A stretch of DNA of 56,472 nucleotides, taken from NCBI GenBank assembly GCA_027082875.1, contig JALWTK010000108.1:1-56472 (forward strand), read 5' to 3'. This DNA is from Sulfurimonas sp. (GTDB lineage Bacteria; Campylobacterota; Campylobacteria; Campylobacterales; Sulfurimonadaceae). Every line of letters starts with the position of its first letter. Positions within the stretch are counted from its first letter, which is position 1. The notes under the pieces were generated by a model. It did no database searches, was not told where the DNA came from, and worked only from the letters and a program-made list of their open reading frames with translations. Shown here piece by piece: positions 1 to 8,247 of this stretch. Position numbers and translations under genes: made by a program.

Positions 1-1
1 C

Positions 2-142
2 GAAGAAGCAATTAAGTTCAGTAAAACACAAAAAGGTTTAGACAATACAATACAAGCTTCCCTAGTATATGATATTGTCTTTCAAGTTATTGATTTATAT
101 GCAATAAAGCATAATTTTGCATTAGATAAAAAAAAGTATTAA
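2..142 (+). CDS. C-terminal fragment of an unknown protein, cut by window start
   Basis: An open frame runs in from the left edge and stops with TAA at 140-142, giving the last 46 residues of a protein (start EEAIKFSKTQKG, end LDKKKY). It is Lys/Asn-rich with no motif I recognise. The next gene starts 10 bases after its stop in the same direction, so the two probably form one operon. No function can be given; without the upstream sequence even its status as a real gene rests only on the open frame and the tight spacing. Confidence 0.45.
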   Translation, partial: EEAIKFSKTQKGLDNTIQASLVYDIVFQVIDLYAIKHNFALDKKKY

Positions 143-152
143 ACATAAATCT

Positions 153-1376
153 TTGGGTAAAAAACTAAAGTGTTTAGAAAAAGACAATAATGAAAATCTT
201 AAAAAATCAATAAAAGAGTTTCGCTCTCTAAGATTAACATGTGAAAAAAGTCCATTAATATCTAACGATCTTTTAAATAAATTAATCACTTCAGCAAAAG
301 ATATTATATCTAATACAAGGATGGGAGCAGAAGTTTTTTATCCAAGTATACCTTTTCAAAATAAAGTGATCAACGAAGTTTCAATTGAAACAAATGATGG
401 GTATAAGAGTTTTGAATTAGTTCACGGCAATATTATTACTATTGATTCTGACTTACTCGTTGTTTCAACAAATGCACAAAAAGACAAGCCACTTACCGGA
501 CCATTAATTGGTTTATTAAAGAAAGAAGATATTGTTATCAACTCGCAAAAAGTACTTTATGTTGCAAGTCATGAAAAAATATGGACATGTTTTCAAACTT
601 CATCTACAAGAAAAAATTTGAATGCAATATTAACATTAAGAATGAATCAAAGTGAAAATATAGAAAAGGAAAAATCCTTTTTTGATGATTCAATTAAATG
701 TATTTTTTCCTCTCTCTCAGCTTTAGAATACCAGGGATATAAATTTAGCGAAATATCTTTACCAGTCATTGGCAATACAACTGACTACAATAGTACGATA
801 GAATCTCTTGTCAGAAATAGCATATTATGGTTAAAAAAATCTTCTTTCACAAAAAAAATAATTTTTGTTGTTTACGATCATTCTGACCTTCTAATATGGG
901 ACGAAGCATTAGATAAAATAATGGGGTGCTCCTATAGTGCTCCAGGAAATAGTTTATCGCTAGAAGGTATAATTAAAGAAGTTGTTCACCTCCTTCATCA
1001 ATTAACAGAATCTAAACTACACACTGCAACAATTCCATTATTGCATGCCTTAGAAAAAAATGAAAATGTTTGTATTGAAAACATATGTGTTTTTGGAAGA
1101 AAGCTTTGTGAATTAATGTGTTTGGAACTACTTAAAAAACATGACTTAAATATTCATCCAATGCTTATGAATAATATAGAAACACTACAACAATCAAAAA
1201 TAATAGCTCCTTGGATTAGTTCCTATATGCATAGCTTGAGAATTTTTGGTAACGAAACGGTACATATGAAAGATGATGTAAAGTATAAACCAAATCATTT
1301 AAATGAAAATGACCTTATTGCATCACTCAGTGCTATTAAATCTTTAGTATCATTTTGGAAAACAGAAGTAGAATGA
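153..1376 (+). CDS. macro-like domain plus DUF4145-like domain protein
   Basis: 407 residues from a TTG start; the frame is closed by a stop at 123-125 and offers no better start. Residues about 86-255 follow the macro-domain plan: HGNIITIDSDLLVVSTNA resembles the G-D-I-T...VDAIVNAAN strand and loop, and SLPVIGNTTDYN resembles the later 'A-P-x-I-G-T' segment. The glycine-rich ADP-ribose loop is replaced by LTGPLIGLL, so binding may be altered or lost. Residues about 285-405 resemble DUF4145 (a helical domain ending in an R-x-x-GN-x-x-H motif, here LRIFGNETVH), which often occurs in accessory and defence loci. Very A+T-rich and unlike the housekeeping genes downstream, which suggests acquisition. 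Both domain calls come from pattern reading; a nucleotide-sensing or defence role is inference. Confidence 0.5.
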   Translation: MGKKLKCLEKDNNENLKKSIKEFRSLRLTCEKSPLISNDLLNKLITSAKDIISNTRMGAEVFYPSIPFQNKVINEVSIETNDGYKSFELVHGNIITIDSDLLVVSTNAQKDKPLTGPLIGLLKKEDIVINSQKVLYVASHEKIWTCFQTSSTRKNLNAILTLRMNQSENIEKEKSFFDDSIKCIFSSLSALEYQGYKFSEISLPVIGNTTDYNSTIESLVRNSILWLKKSSFTKKIIFVVYDHSDLLIWDEALDKIMGCSYSAPGNSLSLEGIIKEVVHLLHQLTESKLHTATIPLLHALEKNENVCIENICVFGRKLCELMCLELLKKHDLNIHPMLMNNIETLQQSKIIAPWISSYMHSLRIFGNETVHMKDDVKYKPNHLNENDLIASLSAIKSLVSFWKTEVE

Positions 1377-1516
1377 CTATCGTCACTTCATAGGCTCTTA
1401 AAAAACAATCCTCTACCTCTTGGAAATGAAGCAAACAAGGTTTCGGTGCTTGAAGAGATTTATTGAAAATCGACTTCATTAATATTTATTATAGTCGAAA
1501 TTAGCTACTATTTCAA
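1377..1516. other. intergenic gap with in-frame open tail
   Basis: No gene is supported here. In the same frame as the preceding gene, beyond its TGA, codons stay open for 29 residues to a TGA at 1464-1466, ending NEANKVSVLEEIY. This could be the remnant of an older gene end or chance. No hairpin terminator was recognised. Confidence 0.25.
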
Positions 1517-2617
1517 ATGCTAAAAAAATATTTCGCAATACCTGAAAATATACTGCCACACTCTCCAGAATATAGCAAATATCAGTATATTTATGGCTTT
1601 TCTCTTCTCTTTGAATTAGTCATGTTCTATTTTACATTTCACAATTTCTTCGTCACACAAATGTATAACCTTGCAGTATTAGATGCTGTCAGTTTTTTTA
1701 TGATGATTGGAATTTTACTAGATTTAAAAAGAAGAGATAATATTGTACATACATCTTATGCTGTAGTATTCCTCATCTTTATTTTAATTCTTACTGTTGA
1801 TGTCTTTTCTCTCAAGGAGAATTACTCTTTTTTATGGAACTTCTTTCTTCCCATGACTGCATTTTACTTACTAGGGAGTAAAAAAGGAAGTATCATTACC
1901 CTCTTTTTTTACTCTTTCTTCTTTTATTATGTTCTATCAATTATAGATGAATATATCACACAACATGCAGCGGCAAATATTATTATGAGCTATCTTATTT
2001 TTAGTGCAGTACTTTATACCTATGAAAGTTCAAGAGAAAAAAGTTATAGAACACTAGATGAATTACTAAGTAATGAAAAAAATGTAAGTACACAACTTAA
2101 AAAACTTTCCACAAGAGACAAACTAACTAATATCTATAATCGTGTCAAACTTGATGAGTATTTAGAAATGATCTACAACAGAGCTCTTAGATACAAAGAA
2201 GAATTCTCTATTATGATCGTAGATATAGACCATTTTAAAAATGTAAATGATTCTTATGGACATTTAGTTGGTGATGAGATACTTATAAAATTTACAACCT
2301 GTATTCAAAAGCATATAAGATCAAGTGATATATTTGGACGCTGGGGAGGCGAAGAGTTTATGCTCATCCTTCCAAATACAAGCTGCGCAGAAGCACATAC
2401 ACTAGCAGAACACATAAGAGCCTCCATTGAAAAATGCAATTTTGAGTATAAGTTTTCCAATAGTGCTAGTTTTGGGATTGCGACTTTCACAGATGAAGAG
2501 AGTGAAGCAGAACTTATAGAAATTGCAGATAAAGCACTGTATATAGCAAAAGATAGTGGTCGAAACTGTGTAAAATCAAAAAGGGATCTTATAAGTTCTA
2601 CAAAGGATTTTAAGTAA
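1517..2617 (+). CDS. membrane diguanylate cyclase (GGDEF)
   Basis: 366 residues. The first 180 residues hold about six hydrophobic helices, a short helical linker follows, and a GGDEF domain starts near residue 198 (RDKLTNIYNR). The active-site motif is GGEEF at residues 277-281, and an RSSD inhibitory (I-site) motif lies five residues before it, at 268-271. It should make cyclic-di-GMP from two GTP, with product feedback, under control of an unidentified membrane sensor. It converges on the second diguanylate cyclase. The ATG start at 1517 has no clear Shine-Dalgarno site, but the hydrophobic N-terminus fits it. Confidence 0.88.
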   Translation: MLKKYFAIPENILPHSPEYSKYQYIYGFSLLFELVMFYFTFHNFFVTQMYNLAVLDAVSFFMMIGILLDLKRRDNIVHTSYAVVFLIFILILTVDVFSLKENYSFLWNFFLPMTAFYLLGSKKGSIITLFFYSFFFYYVLSIIDEYITQHAAANIIMSYLIFSAVLYTYESSREKSYRTLDELLSNEKNVSTQLKKLSTRDKLTNIYNRVKLDEYLEMIYNRALRYKEEFSIMIVDIDHFKNVNDSYGHLVGDEILIKFTTCIQKHIRSSDIFGRWGGEEFMLILPNTSCAEAHTLAEHIRASIEKCNFEYKFSNSASFGIATFTDEESEAELIEIADKALYIAKDSGRNCVKSKRDLISSTKDFK

Positions 2618-2707
2618 CTTCTACTTCAAAACAGTTTTTTTAATAGGATCAGTTAAAATTGTAGATGATATAATACCTAGCGAAAATCAAACAATAACTT
2701 ACTATAA

Positions 2708-4459
2708 TCATATACTCGAGAGTATGATCCTATTTCTACCACTTATTTTTGCTTTATACAATGCTCTATCTGCCCTCTGTAGTGATTGATGCAGGGCATC
2801 AGGTTCATCTAAATTGAATAAGTCAACCCCGCCACTTACAGTAAAGTAAAGAGATTCATTTTCTTTAACCTCAATTTTCAGGTCCCTAGTGCTTTCAAGT
2901 ATTTTTATTGCTATCTTATATGCACCATCTTTATCTGTATTTGGTAATACTAAAACAAACTCTTCACCACCAATTCTAGCTACAATATCACTTTCTCTTG
3001 TGTTATTGATAAGATTAGCAAACTCTTTTATAACTATATCTCCTATAGCATGACCATATGTATCATTTACATTTTTAAATTTATCTATATCAAACATCAC
3101 TAAAGAGATATTCTGTTTTTCTCTTTTAGCACTATTTACCAAACTTTGCACTAGTTCAAAAAGTGATCTTCTATTGTATAAGTTTGTAAGGGGATCTTTA
3201 CTTGCCAACTCTTTTAATTTAATCTGTGAACGCTCAAGCTCTTTAGTTCTCTCTTTAACTTTTTCATCAAGCTCTAAATTTGCTTGACGAACGATCTGAA
3301 GTTTTTCATCTTGATTCAATTTTATTCTATATCCAAGTGCCAAAGAAAATAAGATAATTTCAATAAAGGAACCTAGAACTATTCCATGTCTTGTTAAAAG
3401 TGTGTACTCTAAGGTACCATTAGTCATCAGAGAAAAGAGTGTTGAGAGAGATAAAAAAGAGAGTTGTGCTACTATGAAGAATATAGCTGCTTTGTTACCA
3501 TTTTTATAACTTTTATATCCAATATAGAGTAAATATGGAGGGACAAATGTTGCTAAGGCATTGATAACTAGAAATGATTCATAAAGAAAAAACATAGAAG
3601 TAATTGCTAAGATTATGAATAGATAACTAATGTACTTTAAAAAAGTATCTATTTTGTGAGAAAGCTTTTCTGTTTCAAGTATGGCACGACTAAAGAAGAT
3701 CAACATAGATATCCACATTGGAATCGCATAACCCATCATATAAAAACTAAAACTACTATTGTATGTTTCAAATGGGAAAAATCCATTAACTGAAAGTTGC
3801 CATATCAATAAAGAAAGCACATATAAGACATAGTAGAGGTATGCTTTTTCTCGAATAATAATATAGATAAACAGGTTATACAGAAGAAGAGCAATCATAG
3901 CACCAAAATAGATACTATATATTTTATCGTGGATTAATTCACTTCTATGTAGTGCATCTTCATTGAGAATATCGAATGAGACAAAAATAGAATATTTACT
4001 ATGTAAACTTAGATAGATTGTTTTTGTTTCACCAACTGCTAAGTTAAACTCAAATGTTGGTTCATTCTTATGATAAGTTTCACCATCTTTTAAATAACCT
4101 ATCCCATGTGTTATTCTCTTATAAGTATTGTCCTCTTTTACAATATAGCAATCAGTTTTATCGGTAATTCTATCTTTAAATTTCACAAAATATTTTAGTT
4201 TTGTATCTGTAATATTCTTTATTTTAAATCGAAACCAAATTTTACTATGTGTGTAACCCATTGAAAGGTTATTTTTATGTGGTGTAAAATTGTGAATTTT
4301 TTGAATCTCTTCAAATGGGAGCTTTGCAGAGCTATCTTCATAGAGGTCAGCTTGAAAGTTAGTAAATACCATATCTTTTTTAGAGACTATCAAACTATCT
4401 TGAGAAAAAAGTATGGAAAAACCAAGAGTTAATATAAAAAACAGACGAAACATTGACAC
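2708..4459 (-). CDS. 7TMR-DISM diguanylate cyclase
   Basis: 583 residues with a cleavable-looking signal peptide (ends near residue 19), a periplasmic beta-rich domain of the 7TMR-DISMED2 type (about 28-165), seven transmembrane helices (about 185-380), a charged coiled coil, and a GGDEF domain from about residue 420. The active site reads GGEEF and is preceded by RESD, an intact I-site. It should sense a periplasmic ligand, often assumed to be carbohydrate-like, and make cyclic-di-GMP. Its 3' end faces the 3' end of the other GGDEF gene, so two c-di-GMP sources sit side by side but are transcribed separately. Confidence 0.88.
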   Translation of the reverse strand: MSMFRLFFILTLGFSILFSQDSLIVSKKDMVFTNFQADLYEDSSAKLPFEEIQKIHNFTPHKNNLSMGYTHSKIWFRFKIKNITDTKLKYFVKFKDRITDKTDCYIVKEDNTYKRITHGIGYLKDGETYHKNEPTFEFNLAVGETKTIYLSLHSKYSIFVSFDILNEDALHRSELIHDKIYSIYFGAMIALLLYNLFIYIIIREKAYLYYVLYVLSLLIWQLSVNGFFPFETYNSSFSFYMMGYAIPMWISMLIFFSRAILETEKLSHKIDTFLKYISYLFIILAITSMFFLYESFLVINALATFVPPYLLYIGYKSYKNGNKAAIFFIVAQLSFLSLSTLFSLMTNGTLEYTLLTRHGIVLGSFIEIILFSLALGYRIKLNQDEKLQIVRQANLELDEKVKERTKELERSQIKLKELASKDPLTNLYNRRSLFELVQSLVNSAKREKQNISLVMFDIDKFKNVNDTYGHAIGDIVIKEFANLINNTRESDIVARIGGEEFVLVLPNTDKDGAYKIAIKILESTRDLKIEVKENESLYFTVSGGVDLFNLDEPDALHQSLQRADRALYKAKISGRNRIILSSI

Positions 4460-4553
4460 CTCTATAGGATTATAGCTAATATCATTTTATCGAAATAATC
4501 TTAAAAAGTATATCTGTATTAAGTGTTGAAAATTAAAATCTAAAGTGCTATAA

Positions 4554-4747
4554 GAAGGTGTTACGGGATCTGGGAAAACACACACTATAGTACGGGTTAT
4601 AGAGAATGTGAAGATGCCTACTATCATTATGATGCATAACTAAACTTTAGCGGCTCAGTTGTATTCAGAGTTTCGTCAGTTCTTTCCGAATAATCATGTT
4701 GAGTACTTTGTTTCGTATTATGATTATTATCAGCCGGAGGCTTACAT
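4554..4747 (+). pseudogene. uvrB fragment (duplicate of codons 40-104)
   Basis: These 194 bases align without gaps to 5658-5851 of the intact uvrB (constant offset of 1104), with 10 mismatches by my count, about 95% identity. The copy spans the Walker A region to the [10 protein letters not shown] hairpin but has an in-frame TAA where uvrB has AAA, and no start or end. It is a non-functional relic. It lies on the other side of the toxin-antitoxin pair from uvrB, as expected if the pair arrived with, or between, duplicated uvrB DNA. Confidence 0.9.
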
Positions 4748-4900
4748 ACACTCTAGGTTAGCTGCTTAGACAGTTGTAGAAGTGTTTGATACTGAGGTAT
4801 TGAAAGTGTTTTAGCATTTCTTTTCGGATGGTTTAGGTAGCTTATTCACAACTAGTCTAAAACTTAAATGAATTATTTCAAAAACTTATTTGTATCTTTT

Positions 4901-4909
4901 TGCTATAAT
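4901..4909 (+). promoter_or_regulatory. extended -10 promoter of the toxin-antitoxin pair
   Basis: TGCTATAAT at 4901-4909 is an extended -10 box (TGnTATAAT). Transcription would start near 4916, upstream of the antitoxin ATG at 4944. No convincing -35 was found, which suits an extended -10. Confidence 0.55.
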
Positions 4910-4943
4910 AATCACATCAAATTTATTTATAAAAGGTAATACC

Positions 4944-5177
4944 ATGCACACTATGAAACTACAAGTTAATGAGTCTATCTACTCACAAGTTTTATCTTTT
5001 ATTAATCAATTTCAAACTAATGAACTTAGCTTAGTTCAAGATACCAAACATGAAGACTATATTGTATCATCTGTTGAAGAAGTTCAAAGAAGAGTTTTTA
5101 AGGCAGAAGAAAATGCTAATTACATTTCATCTGATGAGTTCTTCTCAGATATGGATAAAAAAATAGAAGCGTTATAA
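4944..5177 (+). CDS. antitoxin of RelE/ParE-type pair
   Basis: 77 residues from the ATG at 4944, chosen over an upstream in-frame start at 4890 because that one lies before the -10 box; AAAGGT at 4934-4939 can serve as ribosome site. The N-terminal half is probably the DNA-binding and dimer part, and the C-terminal part (EEVQRRVFKAEENANYISSDEFF) is the charged helical tail that usually wraps the toxin in such antitoxins. Its stop is one base before the toxin start. It should neutralise the toxin and repress the operon. I do not recognise the exact antitoxin family. Confidence 0.7.
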   Translation: MHTMKLQVNESIYSQVLSFINQFQTNELSLVQDTKHEDYIVSSVEEVQRRVFKAEENANYISSDEFFSDMDKKIEAL

Positions 5178-5178
5178 T

Positions 5179-5451
5179 TTGAAAATTATAATCGAAATAG
5201 GCTTTTCTGAACCTCTTTTAAAAATATTAACAACCATTGCTAAAGATAAAAAATCAGCTTCTAGAAAGTTCAATAAAGATTTAAAAGAAAAAATAAACTT
5301 GCTTCTTGAATCTCCTTTTATGTGCAGACCATCAATATATTTTGAAGATAAGAAATATAGAGATTTAATTTTTAAAGGCTACACAATTATTTATAAAGTT
5401 GAAGAAAATGAAATTAGAATTCTTGACATTTTCAAATGGCAAGATAGATAA
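5179..5451 (+). CDS. RelE/ParE superfamily toxin
   Basis: 90 residues from a TTG start. The order of elements is that of RelE/ParE toxins: an N-terminal beta strand (KIIIEIGFS), two long helices (residues about 12-50), then beta strands with YRDLIFKGYTIIYKVEENEIRILDIFKW and a terminal QDR. This class either cleaves mRNA on the ribosome (RelE-like) or inhibits gyrase (ParE-like); the sequence does not decide which. It is coupled to the antitoxin by a one-base gap. The pair sits between a uvrB relic and intact uvrB and is probably mobile or recently acquired. Confidence 0.82.
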   Translation: MKIIIEIGFSEPLLKILTTIAKDKKSASRKFNKDLKEKINLLLESPFMCRPSIYFEDKKYRDLIFKGYTIIYKVEENEIRILDIFKWQDR

Positions 5452-5527
5452 TCATATTTCTCAGCAGCATATAAACAGCCACATCTCTCATTTTCACTCA
5501 TTATCTCATCTATTTAAGCAATTAAGC

Positions 5528-5533
5528 TATAAT
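5528..5533 (+). promoter_or_regulatory. -10 box immediately before uvrB
   Basis: TATAAT at 5528-5533 ends seven bases before the uvrB ATG at 5541, which would put the transcript start at or within a base or two of the start codon. No Shine-Dalgarno sequence precedes that ATG. A -35 box is not obvious. If used, uvrB mRNA would be leaderless or nearly so. Confidence 0.45.
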
Positions 5534-5540
5534 TCCATCA

Positions 5541-7523
5541 ATGAAAAAGAAACCAGAATTTATAGTTACATCTCCTTACCAACCTGCAGGTGATCAGCCT
5601 ACTGCTATTAAAGAATTAACAGATTCTATACTTAAAGGGAATCGTTATCAAACCCTTGAAGGTGTTACGGGATCTGGGAAAACGCACACTATGGCACGGG
5701 TTATAGAGAACGTGAAGATGCCTACTATCATTATGACTCATAACAAAACTTTAGCGGCTCAGTTGTATTCAGAGTTTCGTCAGTTCTTTCCAAATAATCA
5801 TGTTGAGTATTTTGTTTCTTATTATGATTATTATCAGCCGGAGGCTTACATTCCTCGTCAGGATTTATTTATAGAAAAAGATTCTGCTATAAATGATGAG
5901 CTTGAGCGCATGCGTCTCTCTTCTACTGCAAATCTTCTCTCTTACGATGATGTTATAGTTATCGCTTCTGTTTCTGCCAACTATGGTTTAGGTGATCCAG
6001 AAGAGTACCTCAATATGGTTCAAGCCTTAGCTGTTGGAGATGAGATAAACCAGAAGAAACTTCTACTGCGTTTAGTGGAGATGGGTTACTCTCGTAACGA
6101 TACTTACTTTGACTCTGGGCACATCCGTGTTAATGGGGAGAGTTTAGATATCTATCCTCCTTATTTTGAGCAAGAGGCGATTCGTATTGAGTTTTTTGGG
6201 GATGAGATAGAAGCTATTTATACTTTTGAAATTATCGATAACAAAAAACTAGAAGATCATAAAGACATCACTATCTATGCCTGTTCTCAGTTTAGTGTTG
6301 GGCAAGAGAAGATGTCTCGTGCTATTAAACGAATAGAGGAAGAGCTTGATGAGAGACTTGCCTACTTCCAAAAAGAGGGAAAACTTGTGGAGTATCAGCG
6401 TTTAAAACAGCGTGTAGAGTTTGACCTTGAGATGCTTCAAACTACAGGAATGTGTAAGGGTGTAGAAAACTACTCGCGTCTGCTCACCAACAAAAAACCG
6501 GGAGAAGCTCCTTTTACACTTCTAGACTACTTTGCACAAAACAACAAAGAGTATCTTGTCATAGTAGATGAATCGCATGTCTCCCTTCCTCAGTACAGAG
6601 GCATGTATGCGGGAGATAGGGCTAGAAAAGAAGTGCTTGTGGATTATGGATTTCGCCTCCCCTCTGCACTTGATAATCGACCACTTAAAGCTGATGAGTA
6701 CATAGATAAGGCACCAAAGTATCTCTTTGTCTCAGCAACACCTGCAGAGTATGAACTTGAGATATCTAGTGTCACAGCAAAGCAAATCATCCGTCCAACT
6801 GGACTACTCGACCCACTCATAGAGATAAAAACCTCTGATAATCAAGTCGAAGATATCCATGATGAGATAAAAAAAGTTATCATCAAAAATGAGAGAGTTC
6901 TCATAACAGTACTGACAAAGAAGATGGCAGAAGCTCTTACAAAGTACCTTGCAGATTTAGGTATAAAAGTACAGTATATGCACTCCGACATCGATACTAT
7001 TGAGAGAAATCAAATCATTCGAGCCTTGCGTTTAGGGGAGTTTGATGTACTTATAGGGATTAATCTTTTAAGAGAAGGTCTTGACCTTCCAGAAGTAAGT
7101 TTAGTCGCGATACTCGATGCAGATAAAGAAGGATTTTTACGAAGTGAAACGGCACTTATCCAGACTATAGGTCGTGGAGCTAGAAATGCAAATGGTCGTG
7201 TTATTCTCTATGCAAACCGCATAACAGGCTCTATGCAAAGAGCTATGGATAAAACGACTGAGAGGAGAGAGATACAAGAAGCTCACAATAAAAAGCATGG
7301 CATCACTCCTACAACAACCATTAGAGCACTCGATGAAAATCTCAAACTAGAAGAGCATGGAGACCTTTATGCAAAACATAAGAAAAAAGATAAAATGCCA
7401 GCATCAGAGAAAAAAGCTATCACAAAAGAGCTCATGCTGAAGATGAAACAAGCGGCAAAAGAGCTAAACTTTGAAGAAGCCGCAAGACTTCGTGATGAGA
7501 TAATGAAGATAAAACAGTTATAA
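5541..7523 (+). CDS. uvrB: UvrABC excinuclease subunit B
   Basis: 660 residues, the normal length for UvrB, the damage-verifying helicase-like subunit of nucleotide excision repair. The N-terminus has the hallmark [13 protein letters not shown]; Walker A GVTGSGKT is at residues 41-48; the beta-hairpin [12 protein letters not shown] follows; then DESHVSLPQ (motif II region), helicase motifs V-VI ([29 protein letters not shown]), and a C-terminal UVR domain ([12 protein letters not shown]) that contacts UvrC. The ATG at 5541 fits the family N-terminus. Part of the gene is duplicated as a relic upstream. A DedA gene follows 15 bases later. Confidence 0.98.
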   Translation: MKKKPEFIVTSPYQPAGDQPTAIKELTDSILKGNRYQTLEGVTGSGKTHTMARVIENVKMPTIIMTHNKTLAAQLYSEFRQFFPNNHVEYFVSYYDYYQPEAYIPRQDLFIEKDSAINDELERMRLSSTANLLSYDDVIVIASVSANYGLGDPEEYLNMVQALAVGDEINQKKLLLRLVEMGYSRNDTYFDSGHIRVNGESLDIYPPYFEQEAIRIEFFGDEIEAIYTFEIIDNKKLEDHKDITIYACSQFSVGQEKMSRAIKRIEEELDERLAYFQKEGKLVEYQRLKQRVEFDLEMLQTTGMCKGVENYSRLLTNKKPGEAPFTLLDYFAQNNKEYLVIVDESHVSLPQYRGMYAGDRARKEVLVDYGFRLPSALDNRPLKADEYIDKAPKYLFVSATPAEYELEISSVTAKQIIRPTGLLDPLIEIKTSDNQVEDIHDEIKKVIIKNERVLITVLTKKMAEALTKYLADLGIKVQYMHSDIDTIERNQIIRALRLGEFDVLIGINLLREGLDLPEVSLVAILDADKEGFLRSETALIQTIGRGARNANGRVILYANRITGSMQRAMDKTTERREIQEAHNKKHGITPTTTIRALDENLKLEEHGDLYAKHKKKDKMPASEKKAITKELMLKMKQAAKELNFEEAARLRDEIMKIKQL

Positions 7524-7538
7524 AACACAGGAAGATTA

Positions 7539-8105
7539 ATGGAAGACACTTTTACAAACTTGGAAACATACGGATACATAGGACTTTTTCTTTACTCACT
7601 CGGTGGTGGTTTTGTGGCACTCTTAGGTGCTGGAGTACTCTCATACATGGGGAAAATGGATTTAACTACATCTATGAGTATCGCTTTTGTTGCAAATGCC
7701 ATAGGAGATATACTGCTTGTCTATCTTGCTCGTTATCAAAAGAGTATGATGATGGAAGGACTTGGTAAACATAGACGCAAACTCGCCCTTGCTCATGTCT
7801 ATATGAAAAAATATGGCTCTTGGATTATTCTTATACAGAAATTTGTCTATGGCATAAAAACACTTATCCCCATCGCTATCGGTCTTACAAAATACGACTT
7901 TAAAAAATTTATAGTACTCAATATAGGAAGCTCTACTATATGGGTACTTGTGGTTGGTTTAGGAAGTTACTACTCTGGAGGTGTTCTTGTGAAATTAGCT
8001 GAGTCTGTGAGTGACAAACCTTGGATTGCACCTATTGTTTTAGTTGTGTTAGGTGGTGGGTTATGGCTCTATATGGAACAGGCTACTAAGAAAAAATTTA
8101 GGTAA
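7539..8105 (+). CDS. DedA / SNARE-associated family membrane protein
   Basis: 188 residues with about five hydrophobic segments. The central part matches the DedA pattern: a reentrant loop with GDILLVYLARYQ, then KYGSWIILIQKFVYGIKTLIPIAIGL, which replaces the usual 'F-R-F-x-P-x-x-R' with a Lys-rich variant. DedA proteins act as lipid scramblases/flippases (undecaprenyl phosphate or phospholipids) or affect proton-motive force. It follows uvrB by 15 bases, so it is likely co-transcribed with it, and a terminator lies 40 bases downstream. Confidence 0.8.
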   Translation: MEDTFTNLETYGYIGLFLYSLGGGFVALLGAGVLSYMGKMDLTTSMSIAFVANAIGDILLVYLARYQKSMMMEGLGKHRRKLALAHVYMKKYGSWIILIQKFVYGIKTLIPIAIGLTKYDFKKFIVLNIGSSTIWVLVVGLGSYYSGGVLVKLAESVSDKPWIAPIVLVVLGGGLWLYMEQATKKKFR

Positions 8106-8144
8106 AGGCTATATCTTTTAGAGAGGCAGGGAATAGTGCAAAAT

Positions 8145-8189
8145 ATCCAACTAAGATAAGGCTAAAAACCTATCGTGTTGGATTTTTTT
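8145..8189. terminator. bidirectional intrinsic terminator between dedA and pckA
   Basis: The outer stem ATCCAAC (8145-8151) pairs with GTTGGAT (8177-8183), and an inner stem GATAAGG/CCTATC closes the loop. Seven T residues run from 8183 on the plus strand. On the minus strand the stem is followed by ATTTT, so it can end both the uvrB-dedA and the pckA transcripts. Confidence 0.8.
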
Positions 8190-8247
8190 GTGCTAGTGTG
8201 CCCGACCGCAGGGACAAATGCCCTTGGGGTACGGTAAAGATGAATCC

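Larger units (their letters stand above)
4460..4943. other. gene-free stretch holding a uvrB relic and the TA promoter
   Basis: About 480 bases without an intact gene. It holds a damaged duplicate of part of uvrB (listed separately), then about 140 bases (4748-4890) of unidentified sequence with several stops, then the promoter of the toxin-antitoxin pair. It looks like a scar left by insertion and duplication just upstream of uvrB. Confidence 0.7.
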
